Below, in pieces: positions 14,064 to 21,491 of a stretch of 22,564 nucleotides of DNA. Source of the DNA: SM23-32 sp964434535 (GTDB lineage Bacteria > Planctomycetota > Brocadiia > SM23-32); assembly GCA_964434535.1 (NCBI GenBank), contig CAYSWA010000036.1, positions 1 through 22,564 of the forward strand, written 5' to 3'. The position numbers were made by a program, and so were the translations under genes. Each line of letters opens with the position of its first letter. Positions within the stretch are counted from its first letter, which is position 1. Below the pieces are notes generated by a model. That model was given only the letters and a program-made list of their open reading frames with translations, was not told the DNA's origin and did not search any database.

Positions 14064-14807
14064 ATGAAGCGCAGGAATTGGCTGATGACACTGGCACTCG
14101 CGGCCGCGCTCGCCGCGATGGTGCCGCGCCGCGCCTTCGGCATGCACATCGCCGAGGGCATTCTGCCCGCGGGCTGGGCGGGGCTGTGGTACGCCGTCGC
14201 CGCGCCGTTCGTGCTCTGGGGGCTGTGGGACGTCAAGAGGCGCGCCCAGCGGGACCCCGGCTACAAGCCGTTCCTGGGGTTGGTGGGGGCGGCCGTCTTC
14301 ATCGTCTCGTGCATGCCCATTCCGGTTCCGGTGGCGGGGACCTGCTCCCACCCCGTGGGCACGGGCCTGGCGGCGATCCTGATCGGCCCCGGCCCCGCCA
14401 TCGTGGTCTCGGCCGTTACGCTGGCCCTTCAGGCCCTGTTCCTGGCCCACGGCGGGCTGACCACGCTAGGGGCCAACATCGTGTCGATGGGCGTGCTGGG
14501 CTCTCTGTGCGGGTATGCCGCGTGGCGCCTGTGCAGGGGGTGGGGGCTGCCGGCGTTCCTGGGCGCCTTCGCGGCGGGACTGATCGCCGACTGGGCCACC
14601 TATGCCGGGACGTCGTTCAGCCTGGCGGCTGCACTGCACGGGGACGGTTCGATGCTGGTTATGTTCGGCACCATAGTCGTGGCCTTCGTCCCCACGCAGC
14701 TTCCGCTGGGCATTCTCGAGGGCTCCCTTTCGGCGGGAGCCTACCGGTTCGTGCAGGCGCGGCGTCCGGAGCTCCTGGGGAAGCGACTCGGCGAGGCGCC
14801 GGTGTGA
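14064..14807 (+). CDS. cbiM: Cobalt ECF transporter substrate-binding component CbiM
   Basis: CbiM is the membrane S-component that captures Co2+. A GGAGGG site ends 6 bases before the ATG at 14064. The in-frame ATG at 14058 touches this site and cannot be used well, so 14064 is the better start. Residues 1-26 are a basic, hydrophobic signal-peptide-like segment ending RRAFG. Processing after it would expose MHIAEG, the Met-His N-terminus that chelates the metal in this family. Further family motifs are GTCSHPVGTGLAAILIGP, ALFLAHGGLTTLGANIVSMG and VPTQLPLGILEG. Multiple membrane helices are evident in the 247 residues. NikM-type nickel uptake has similar sequence, but the B12 operon points to cobalt. 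Confidence 0.94.
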   Translation: MKRRNWLMTLALAAALAAMVPRRAFGMHIAEGILPAGWAGLWYAVAAPFVLWGLWDVKRRAQRDPGYKPFLGLVGAAVFIVSCMPIPVPVAGTCSHPVGTGLAAILIGPGPAIVVSAVTLALQALFLAHGGLTTLGANIVSMGVLGSLCGYAAWRLCRGWGLPAFLGAFAAGLIADWATYAGTSFSLAAALHGDGSMLVMFGTIVVAFVPTQLPLGILEGSLSAGAYRFVQARRPELLGKRLGEAPV

Positions 14808-14842
14808 CGCGCTGCAAGTGCACCTCCGTGGAGGAGAGCAGA

Positions 14843-15130
14843 ATGAGAATGATGAGACTTAGAATCGTGGCAGCCGCCGCCATGGTGTTCGGCGTCACGG
14901 CCATCTGGCTGCATCCACGTCCCGTCGTTGCACAGTGGCACGGCACGGACGTGACCGTTGTCGAGAAGGTGGCGAAGGAGGCTGGACGGGAGCCCAAGGA
15001 CCCGCTCATCAATACCGACCAGGGCGACCTGCTGCTGTTCGTCTTCCTCCTTGCCGGTGCCGGGGGCGGGTTCGTGGCGGGCTACTGCTACCGCAAGCTC
15101 TTCGGAGCAAAGGGCGCCGATGCATCATAG
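14843..15130 (+). CDS. Small CbiN-like membrane protein of the cobalt transporter
   Basis: A 95-residue protein lies between cbiM and cbiQ, exactly where CbiN is found in CbiMNQO transporters. A hydrophobic segment at about 7-23, then HPRPVVAQ, looks like a signal peptide or first membrane helix. A second helix covers about 61-83 (GDLLLFVFLLAGAGGGFVAG). Two helices with a short external loop is the CbiN layout. However, the loop (VVEKVAKEAGREPKDP, INTDQGD) does not look like classical CbiN. I recall similar proteins annotated loosely as cobalt transporter permease next to CbiM. A GGAG lies 6 bases before ATG 14843; ATGs at 14849 and 14852 are alternatives. It overlaps cbiQ by 11 bases. Confidence 0.8.
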   Translation: MRMMRLRIVAAAAMVFGVTAIWLHPRPVVAQWHGTDVTVVEKVAKEAGREPKDPLINTDQGDLLLFVFLLAGAGGGFVAGYCYRKLFGAKGADAS

Positions 15131-15905
15131 GTTCGACCTTTTCTCGGACTACTTCGCGCTGCGCGACAACGCGCTCACGCGCACGGACCCGCGCGTGAAG
15201 GTGCTGCTGGCGCTCAGCGCCATCGTGGCCGTGGTGCTCTCGCACCGGCCGGCGCTGCCCCTTCTGGTGGCGGGCGGGTCGGTGGGGGCGATGCTGCTGA
15301 TCGGGATGCCGGCGCGGCTGTTGGCCCTGCGCTACACCGCGCCCCTGGGGATCGCCGCCATCATCTGCGTGCTGCGTCCCTTCTTCATCGACGGCGATCC
15401 GCTGTGGGTGTTGCCCGTCGGCGGATGGGAGCTGACCGCGACCCGGGAGGGGGTGGCGGACGGCCTTTTGATCGGCAGTCGCGTCATCGGCTCCGTCAGC
15501 GCCATGATACTGCTGAGCGCGGTGACGCCCGCCTACCGGATATTCGCCGTGTTACGTTGGGCGCGGGTGCCGCGGACGCTTGTGGAGGTGGCCATGCTTA
15601 TGTATCGCCACATCTTCACCCTCATCGGGCACGCCTCCGACGCCATTTCGGCGGCGCGGGTCCGGCTGGGGTTCTCCAGCGCCCGCCGCGCCGTCTCCAC
15701 CATGGGCCTGGTGGCCGGCGGGGTGCTGACGCAGTCGCTGGACCAGGCCGAACGCACCCACCAGGCCATGCGGGCGCGCGGCTACCGGGGCGAACTGCCC
15801 ATGGGGCGCATGGAGCCGCTTTCGCTCCGAGGGTTGGCCGCCATTCTCGGCGGCGCCGCCCTCATCGCCGGCGCCTACCTTCTGACGGAAGGATACGTGG
15901 TCTGA
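15120..15905 (+). CDS. cbiQ: Cobalt ECF transporter transmembrane component CbiQ
   Basis: CbiQ is the T-component that couples ATP hydrolysis by CbiO to substrate release from CbiM. The 261-residue protein starts MHHRFDLFSDYF, then LTRTDPRVKVLLALS, which is the typical T-component opening (TxxDPRxKLL). Hydrophobic segments lie near 30-60, 68-85, 115-140 and 235-258. The cytoplasmic coupling helices are visible around AARVRLGF and the end of AMRARGYRGELP, the latter being the Ala-Arg-Gly coupling motif. The ATG at 15120 falls inside the end of the preceding gene. Its TGA overlaps the cbiO ATG by one base. Confidence 0.94.
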   Translation: MHHRFDLFSDYFALRDNALTRTDPRVKVLLALSAIVAVVLSHRPALPLLVAGGSVGAMLLIGMPARLLALRYTAPLGIAAIICVLRPFFIDGDPLWVLPVGGWELTATREGVADGLLIGSRVIGSVSAMILLSAVTPAYRIFAVLRWARVPRTLVEVAMLMYRHIFTLIGHASDAISAARVRLGFSSARRAVSTMGLVAGGVLTQSLDQAERTHQAMRARGYRGELPMGRMEPLSLRGLAAILGGAALIAGAYLLTEGYVV

Positions 15906-16789
15906 TGCCGCAGGACGCCGCACCAGCTCTGGAGGCGCGGAACGTCACCTTCGCCTACGAGGAGGGCACGCAGGCTCTGACCGGCGTGGACTTCCGGGCG
16001 GAGGCCGGGGAGTTTGTCGCCATCCTGGCTTCCAACGGCGGCGGCAAGACTACGCTGCTGAAGTTGCTGGTGCACCTGCTCGACGCCACGCGCGGCAGCG
16101 TGCTGGTGGACGGGCGCGACGTGCACAAACTCCCCTCGGCGGAGCTATACCAGCGCGTGGGGCTGGTCCTGCAGGACCCGAATGCCCAGCTCTTCGCCCC
16201 CACCGTTGCCGAGGACGTGGCCTTCGGCCCTCGCAACCTGGACCTGGCAGAGGCCGAGGTGCAGGACCGCGTGACGGACGCCCTCGGCGCTGTGGGCGGG
16301 GTGCACCTGCGCGAGCGAGCCATCCACCACCTGAGCTTCGGTGAGCGCAAGCGCGTCTGCATGGCCGGCGTGCTGGCGATGCGGCCCTCGATTCTTGTGC
16401 TCGATGAGCCCACGGCGGGCCTCGACCCCGCCGGCGAGGACGAGATGCTGCGGCTGCTGAACACCCTGAACAAACGGCAAGGCATCACGGTCGTGCTGGC
16501 GACGCACTCGGTCGACCTGCTGCCCCTTTTCACGGACCGCATCTACGTCCTGAGCGGCGGGCGCGTGGTGCGCGAGGGCTCCTCCGAGGAGATATTCACC
16601 GACCGCGAGATGGTCGAGCGGGCCAGCCTGCGGCTGCCCTACATCTCGCGGCTGCTGCACGAGATGAAGGACCGGGACGGGGTCCCCATCGAGGGCCTGC
16701 CGCTGACGGTGCGCGAGGCACGCATGCGCCTGGTGGAGCTCATCCCGCCGGAGCTGATCCTGAAGCAGGTGGAAGGGGAGGAGACGTGA
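15905..16789 (+). CDS. cbiO: Cobalt ECF transporter ATP-binding protein CbiO
   Basis: CbiO is the ABC ATPase that powers cobalt uptake. The 294-residue protein has a Walker A loop at about 42-50 (ASNGGGKTT, with Ala in place of the usual first Gly) and a Q-loop in LVLQDPNAQLFAPTV. The ABC signature is LSFGERKRV, a common CbiO variant of LSGGQ. Walker B is ILVLDEPTAGLDP and the H-loop is LATHSVDL. The C-terminal 60 residues form a short extension ending IPPELILKQVEGEET. The ATG overlaps the cbiQ stop by one base, and the stop overlaps the cbiD GTG. Confidence 0.95.
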   Translation: MPQDAAPALEARNVTFAYEEGTQALTGVDFRAEAGEFVAILASNGGGKTTLLKLLVHLLDATRGSVLVDGRDVHKLPSAELYQRVGLVLQDPNAQLFAPTVAEDVAFGPRNLDLAEAEVQDRVTDALGAVGGVHLRERAIHHLSFGERKRVCMAGVLAMRPSILVLDEPTAGLDPAGEDEMLRLLNTLNKRQGITVVLATHSVDLLPLFTDRIYVLSGGRVVREGSSEEIFTDREMVERASLRLPYISRLLHEMKDRDGVPIEGLPLTVREARMRLVELIPPELILKQVEGEET

Positions 16790-17859
16790 CCGAGCTACGC
16801 TCAGGCTACACCACCGGCACCTGCGCTGCCGCCGCGGCGGCAGCCGCCGTGCGCGTGCTGACGGGTCAGGCGCCGCCGGCGGAGGTGTGCGTCGTTTTGC
16901 CCGACGGCGAGGAGGTGGCTCTGCCCGTGGCCTGCGCCCGCGCGACGGAGGCCGGGGCGCAGGCGGCGGTGCGCAAGGACGCCGGCGACGACCCGGACGT
17001 CACCGACGGCGCGCTCATCGTCGTGGATGTCTCGTGGAGCAAGGCGGACGCGGTGGAGCTGGAGGCCGGCGAGGGCGTGGGCACGGTGACGCGGCCGGGC
17101 CTGCAGGTGGAGCCCGGAGAGCCGGCCATCAACCCCGTGCCCCGGCGCATGATCCGGGCCGCCGTGCGCTGCTTGACCGACCGCGGGGTGCGCCTGCGGG
17201 TGTCGGTGCCGGGCGGTGAGGAGCTCGCCGAGAAGACGTTCAATCCCCGCCTGGGCATCGTGGGAGGCATCTCCATCCTGGGCACGAGCGGGCGCGTGCG
17301 CCCCTTCAGTTGCCCGGCGCTGCGGCAGTCCCTGGCCTGCTCCCTTGACGTCGCCGCGGCGGCGGGCGTGCGGGCGCCCGTGCTGGTGCCCGGCCACGTC
17401 GGAGAGCGCGCCGCCCGGCGTCACCTGGGGCTCGGCGAGCTGCAGGTCATCCCGGTGAGCAACGAGTGGGGGTATATGCTCGACCGGGCGGCGCAAAAGG
17501 CTTTCGAGCGCTGCGCGCTGGTCGGCCATCCGGGCAAGCTCGCGAAGCTGGCCGAGGGGCACTGGGACACCCACTCCTCGCGCTCCCCCGGCGCCGTGCC
17601 CATCGTGCTGGCGGTGGCCCGGGAGGCGGGTGTTTCGGCCGAGGAGCACGATACCACCGAGGGAGTGTTCGCCGCTCTCGGCCGGCCGGAGCGGCGCAGG
17701 CTGGGCGACGCCGTGTCGGAGAAGGTCCGCGGCGCGGCAGCCGTCCGCACCGGCGGGGGACTGAGCCCGGCTGTGATGCTTGTTAACATGGAGGGCGAGG
17801 TGCTTGGCCGGGCCGGCGACCTGGGGCCGTGGCTGGCCACCGACGAGGACATCCTTTAG
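16786..17859 (+). CDS. cbiD: Cobalt-precorrin-5B C1-methyltransferase CbiD
   Basis: CbiD methylates C1 of cobalt-precorrin-5B, a step special to the anaerobic pathway. The 357-residue protein begins LRSGYTTGTCAAAAAAAA, the family hallmark. It also has GVGTVTRPGLQVEPGEPAIN, FNPRLGIVGGISILGTSG, VPGHVGERAARRHLG and the VSNEWGYMLDRA region. HWDTHSSRS replaces the usual H-x-x-R/H-S motif. The start is GTG, overlapping the cbiO stop as GTGA. The presence of CbiD is the main reason to call this the early-cobalt route. Length is normal. Confidence 0.95.
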   Translation: MTELRSGYTTGTCAAAAAAAAVRVLTGQAPPAEVCVVLPDGEEVALPVACARATEAGAQAAVRKDAGDDPDVTDGALIVVDVSWSKADAVELEAGEGVGTVTRPGLQVEPGEPAINPVPRRMIRAAVRCLTDRGVRLRVSVPGGEELAEKTFNPRLGIVGGISILGTSGRVRPFSCPALRQSLACSLDVAAAAGVRAPVLVPGHVGERAARRHLGLGELQVIPVSNEWGYMLDRAAQKAFERCALVGHPGKLAKLAEGHWDTHSSRSPGAVPIVLAVAREAGVSAEEHDTTEGVFAALGRPERRRLGDAVSEKVRGAAAVRTGGGLSPAVMLVNMEGEVLGRAGDLGPWLATDEDIL

Positions 17860-17871
17860 CGGGAAAGAGCG

Positions 17872-18513
17872 ATGAGCGCGGAGAAGAACGTCACCATTGT
17901 CGGCTGCGGGCCGGGGGGGGCCGACCACGTCACCCCCGCCGCCGAGCGTGCGGCCCGGGACGCAGAGGTGGTGGTGGGTGCGCGGCGGCTGCTGGACCTC
18001 TTCGGCGAGCTGGCGGGAGAAACGCTGGAGGTGACGGCGCCGCTGGAGGATGTCCTGGACAGGGTCGCGGACCTGGCCGAGGAGGGCGTCCGGGTGGCCG
18101 TGCTGGTCAGCGGCGATCCGGGGCTGCACAGCTTGGCCCGGCTCGTCGTCCGGCGCGTGGGGCGGGAGCGGTGCCGCATCATCCCAGGGGTGAGTTCGGT
18201 GCAGGCCGCTTTCGCGGCCGTGGGACTCTCGTGGGAGAAGGCGCGGATCGAGAGCGCGCACCACGCCCTGCCCGAGGTCGACCTCGCGGAGCTCGCCGCC
18301 GAGGAGAAGATCGCCGTTCTGATGGGTTCGGAGGAAGCCCGGGACTGGGCCGCGCGGCTGGCGCGGGAGGCGTCCGGGCACCGCAGCTTCGTCTGCGAGA
18401 ACCTGACGCTGCCCGGGGAGAGCGTGCGGGGGGTATCCGCGGCCGAACTTGCCCAGGAGCGGCTCTGCGGGCCGGCCGTTGTACTGTTTGTGAAGGAGGA
18501 GTTGCTGCGATGA
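17872..18513 (+). CDS. cbiE: Cobalt-precorrin-7 C5-methyltransferase CbiE
   Basis: CbiE methylates C5 of the ring from S-adenosylmethionine. The 213-residue protein has the tetrapyrrole methylase opening VTIVGCGPGGADHVTPAAERA. The AEVVVGARRLLDLF segment follows, then VLVSGDPGLHSLA, IIPGVSSVQAAFAAVGLSW and the CENLTLPGE segment that separates CbiE from other members of this superfamily. It is the length of free-standing CbiE; the CbiT decarboxylase/C15-methyltransferase domain that is often fused behind it is absent. A GGAAAG lies just before the ATG. The stop overlaps the cbiL start as ATGA. Confidence 0.92.
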   Translation: MSAEKNVTIVGCGPGGADHVTPAAERAARDAEVVVGARRLLDLFGELAGETLEVTAPLEDVLDRVADLAEEGVRVAVLVSGDPGLHSLARLVVRRVGRERCRIIPGVSSVQAAFAAVGLSWEKARIESAHHALPEVDLAELAAEEKIAVLMGSEEARDWAARLAREASGHRSFVCENLTLPGESVRGVSAAELAQERLCGPAVVLFVKEELLR

Positions 18514-19253
18514 AGGCGGGCGTTCTGCACGGAATCGGAGTCGGCCCCGGGGACCCGGACCTCATCACGGTGAAGGGGGCGGCGCTGCTGTCGCGCTGCG
18601 AATACCTCTTCGTGCCGAAGGCCCGCCCGGCGGCGGAGAGCCTGGCGCTGCGCATCGCCGAGAGACACGTGGGGCCGGGGGCGGAGGTCCGCGAGCTGGT
18701 CTTCCCCATGCTCAAGGACCGCTCGGAGCTTGAGATCTGGTGGGGGAGGGCCGCCGGCGAGGTCGCCGAAGTGCTGCGCGAGGGCCACGACGCCTGCTTC
18801 CTGACGCTCGGCGATCCACTGCTCTACTCGACCTACATCTACCTCATCGAGGCGCTGAAGGAAATCCTGCCCGAGGCGCGCATCGAGACGGTCCCGGGCA
18901 TCGCAGCCATGAACGCCGCCGCCGCCCTGACCGGGTTCGCGCTGGGGGAAGGCAAGGAGACCGTGACGGTGGTGCCCGCGGCGGACGACCTATCGGACGT
19001 GCGCCGCGCCTTGGGGCGGCCCGGCACGGTGGTCCTGATGAAGATCGGGAAGCGGCTGCAGCGGGTGCTCGAGGTGCTCGGTGAGCTCGGCCTCACCGAG
19101 GACGCCGTCTTTGTCTGCCGGGCGGGCCTGGAGGACCAGAGGGTGGAGACCGACGTGCGCCGGCTGCGCGGCGAGGGCGAGAAGGCCGGCTACCTCTCGA
19201 TCATGCTCGTGCACGTCGCGCTGGATCAAACCAGGAAGGAGCTAGGGACATGA
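18510..19253 (+). CDS. cbiL: Cobalt-precorrin-2 C20-methyltransferase CbiL
   Basis: CbiL adds a methyl group at C20 of cobalt-precorrin-2. The 247-residue protein starts GVLHGIGVGPGDPDLITVKG, followed by EYLFVPKARPAAESLALRIA, a segment typical of CbiL/CobI. The next motifs are CFLTLGDPLLYSTYIYLIEAL and ETVPGIAAMNAAAALTGFAL. The VVLMKIGKRLQRVLEVL helix and the AGLEDQRVETDV region complete the fold. Both ends overlap neighbouring genes as ATGA, so the start is well fixed. With cobalt inserted early by CbiX, the cobalt-containing substrate is more likely than metal-free precorrin-2. That is inferred from the pathway. Confidence 0.94.
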   Translation: MKAGVLHGIGVGPGDPDLITVKGAALLSRCEYLFVPKARPAAESLALRIAERHVGPGAEVRELVFPMLKDRSELEIWWGRAAGEVAEVLREGHDACFLTLGDPLLYSTYIYLIEALKEILPEARIETVPGIAAMNAAAALTGFALGEGKETVTVVPAADDLSDVRRALGRPGTVVLMKIGKRLQRVLEVLGELGLTEDAVFVCRAGLEDQRVETDVRRLRGEGEKAGYLSIMLVHVALDQTRKELGT

Positions 19254-20008
19254 CCGTGTACTTCGTCGGAGCCGGCCCGGGCGACGCCGAGCTGCTGACT
19301 GTCCGCGCGCGCCGCCTGCTGGAGGAGTGCGGCTGCTGCATCTACGCCGGTTCGCTGGTGAGCCCCGAGGTGCTGCGGCTCCTGCCGGAGGAGGCGCAGC
19401 GGCACGACTCGGCCGAGCTCGACCTGGACGAGATCATCGCCATCTGCCGGGAGGCCCACGAGGGGGGCGCCGAGGTGGTGCGCCTGCACTCGGGCGATCC
19501 GTCCATCTACGGCGCCATCGGGGAGCAGATGCGGGAGCTGCGGCGCCTCGGGATTCCCTTCGAGGTCGTCCCCGGCGTCAGCTCCTTCCAGGCCGCCGCG
19601 GCGGCGCTTCAGACCGAGCTGACGGCGCCGGAGGTCTCCCAGACGATCATCCTGACCCGCACCCGCGGCCGCACGCCCATGCCGGAGCACCAGCGCCTGG
19701 AGAAACTCGCCGCCAGCCGGGCCACGCTCTGCATCTTCCTGAGCGCCCAGAAGGTGGGGGAGGTGGCCGAGACGCTCGCACCTCACTATGGCGTCGACTG
19801 CCCGGCCGCTGTCGTCTATCACGCCTCCTGGCCCGACCAGCAGGTGCTGCGGGGCACGCTGGGCACCATCGCCGGGCAGGCCCGGGAGGCCGGCATCAGC
19901 CGCTCGGCGCTCATCATGGTCGGGCCGGCCCTGGCCGAGCCGGAGGCATCCTCGAAGCTCTACGACAGCGCCTTCTCGCATGGATTTCGCCACGGAGAAG
20001 AGCAGTGA
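19250..20008 (+). CDS. cbiF: Cobalt-precorrin-4 C11-methyltransferase CbiF
   Basis: CbiF methylates C11 of cobalt-precorrin-4. The 252-residue protein starts TVYFVGAGPGDAELLTVRAR and continues with CIYAGSLVSPEVLRLLP, a CbiF/CobM hallmark. Then come RLHSGDPSIYGAIGEQM, VVPGVSSFQAAAAALQTELT and ILTRTRGRTPMPE, which is diagnostic for this member. AVVYHASWPDQQVLRGTLG near the end is also typical. The ATG overlaps the cbiL stop, and the stop overlaps the cbiG GTG. No insertion or truncation is visible. Confidence 0.96.
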   Translation: MTVYFVGAGPGDAELLTVRARRLLEECGCCIYAGSLVSPEVLRLLPEEAQRHDSAELDLDEIIAICREAHEGGAEVVRLHSGDPSIYGAIGEQMRELRRLGIPFEVVPGVSSFQAAAAALQTELTAPEVSQTIILTRTRGRTPMPEHQRLEKLAASRATLCIFLSAQKVGEVAETLAPHYGVDCPAAVVYHASWPDQQVLRGTLGTIAGQAREAGISRSALIMVGPALAEPEASSKLYDSAFSHGFRHGEEQ

Positions 20009-20787
20009 AGGTGGCGCTGGTCACGCTCAGTCGCGAGGGGGCAGTGCTGCTGCGGCGCCTGGGGCAGGTCCTCCCGGACGCCGACGCCTACGTGCACTGC
20101 TCGGCGGGAGCCGCAGAGGGGGCCGAACCCTTTGAGAGCGTCATGGAGCTCACCCCGGGCCTCTTCGGGCGCTACGGCGGCATCGTCTACATGCTTCCCT
20201 GCGGCGTGGCCGTGCGCGCAATCGCACCGCACCTCAAGAGCAAGCTGGACGATCCCGCGGTCGTGGTCGTCGATGTCGGCGGCCGGCATGCCGTGAGCCT
20301 GCTGAGCGGGCACGAGGGGGGAGCGAACCGCCTGGCCGTCGAGGTGGCCAACGCTCTCGGCGCCGAGCCCGTCATCTCCACGACCACCGAGGCCCGCAAG
20401 ACTATCATCGCGGGCGTCGGCTGCCGCAGAGGGGTGGAGGCCGAGGTGATAGTGGATGCCGTCCGGGAGGCGCTGGGTCGTGCCGGAGTTGGCCTGGCGG
20501 AGGTGCGCCTTCTGGCGAGCGCCGATATCAAGCGCGACGAGACCGGGTTGCGACGCGCTGCGGAGATGCTCGGCGTTCCGCTGCGCTTCATCGCTTCCGA
20601 CGAGATACGGTCGACGTGCAAATCTTTTGCCCATTCGCAGTTCGTGCAGGATAAAGTGGGCCTGCCGGCCGTCGCCGAACCGGCGGCGCTGCTTGCGGGA
20701 AGGAGGACGCGATTAATACTGGCCAAGACGATACGCGGCCCGGTGACGGTGGCGCTGGCGCGGGAAAGCTGTTTGTGGTCGGAATAG
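20005..20787 (+). CDS. cbiG: Cobalt-precorrin-5A hydrolase CbiG, compact form
   Basis: CbiG opens the delta-lactone of cobalt-precorrin-5A and releases acetaldehyde. The N-terminal part has the conserved FGRYGGIVYMLPCGVAVRAI and DVGGRHAVSLLSGHEGGAN motifs. The C-terminal, CobE-like part begins near residue 133 with IIAGVGCRRGVEAEVI and includes ASADIKRDETGLRRAAEMLG and the IRSTCKSFAHSQFVQ segment. At 260 residues it is clearly shorter than the usual 315-350. The central region, which normally separates the two domains after the PVISTTTEA motif, is almost absent. The GTG start overlaps the cbiF stop as GTGA. No frameshift is apparent, so I take it as a compact but functional version. Confidence 0.92.
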   Translation: MKVALVTLSREGAVLLRRLGQVLPDADAYVHCSAGAAEGAEPFESVMELTPGLFGRYGGIVYMLPCGVAVRAIAPHLKSKLDDPAVVVVDVGGRHAVSLLSGHEGGANRLAVEVANALGAEPVISTTTEARKTIIAGVGCRRGVEAEVIVDAVREALGRAGVGLAEVRLLASADIKRDETGLRRAAEMLGVPLRFIASDEIRSTCKSFAHSQFVQDKVGLPAVAEPAALLAGRRTRLILAKTIRGPVTVALARESCLWSE

Positions 20788-21491
20788 GCCCGGGCGGCCC
20801 GCTGGACCGCACGCACCGCGCCGAGCGGGCCATCGCGGAGAGCTCCGTGGTGGTGGGCTACAGCACCTACCTCGAGCTCGTCAGCGACCTGACCGACGGC
20901 AAGGATGTCGTCTCCACCGGCATGACCGGTGAGGTGGAACGCTGTCGCCGTGCCCTCGAGAAAGCCCGGGACGGGGCGGTCGTCGCCCTGGTCTCCTCCG
21001 GCGACCCCGGCATCTACGGGATGGCCGGGCTGGCGCTGGAGATGCGCGAGGCGGAGGGCATCCGCGTGCCCATCCAGGTCGTGCCCGGGGTGACGGCGGC
21101 CAGCACCGCTGCCGCCCGGCTGGGGGCGCCCCTGATGCTCGACTTCGCCTGCATCAGCCTCAGCGACCTGCTGGTGCCGTGGGAGCAGATCGAACGGAGG
21201 CTCCGGGCCATCGTCGCCGCCGACATGGTCTGCGCGCTTTACAACCCTCGCAGCAAGCGCCGCACCGAGAACCTGCGCCGGGCCGTGGACATATTCCTGG
21301 GCCACCGCGCGGAGACTACCCCGGTCGGCATAGCCACCTCGGTAGGCCGCGAGGACGAGCGCATCACCATCACGACGCTCGGCGATGTGCTGGGCGAGGA
21401 GATCAACATGCGCAGCACCGTCATCATCGGTGACGGCTCCACCCGGGAGGTCGCCGGCCTGTTGCTCACGCCGAGGGGATACGATCTGTGA
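20775..21491 (+). CDS. cbiH: Cobalt-precorrin-3 C17-methyltransferase CbiH (start uncertain)
   Basis: CbiH methylates C17 and contracts the ring of cobalt-precorrin-3. Motifs are VVGIGPGGPLDRTHRA, VVVGYSTYLELV, VSSGDPGIYGMAGLALEM, VVPGVTAASTAAARLGAPL, DFACISLSDLL, ALYNPRSKRRTENL and the C-terminal MRSTVIIGD. The 238 residues from GTG 20775 begin MVGIGPGG, which cuts into the first beta-strand. Relatives usually start MGKLYVVGIGPG, and the codons just before 20775 do read GKLFV in frame. The true start may therefore be further upstream. The only well-placed ribosome binding site is AGGAGG at 20701-20706, five bases before an ATT codon at 20712. It overlaps the cbiG end by 13 bases, or 76 with the upstream start. 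The stop overlaps the cbiJ GTG. Confidence 0.93.
   Translation: MVGIGPGGPLDRTHRAERAIAESSVVVGYSTYLELVSDLTDGKDVVSTGMTGEVERCRRALEKARDGAVVALVSSGDPGIYGMAGLALEMREAEGIRVPIQVVPGVTAASTAAARLGAPLMLDFACISLSDLLVPWEQIERRLRAIVAADMVCALYNPRSKRRTENLRRAVDIFLGHRAETTPVGIATSVGREDERITITTLGDVLGEEINMRSTVIIGDGSTREVAGLLLTPRGYDL

Noticed and set aside
14823..14834. CCTCCGTGGAGG palindrome over the ribosome binding site of the CbiN-like gene
   Set aside because: With a 2-base loop the stem would be only about 4 pairs, too weak to claim regulation.
16801..18381. A 526-codon minus-strand ORF opposite cbiD and cbiE
   Set aside because: It has no domain motif, and both plus-strand genes are clear family members with overlapping starts and stops.
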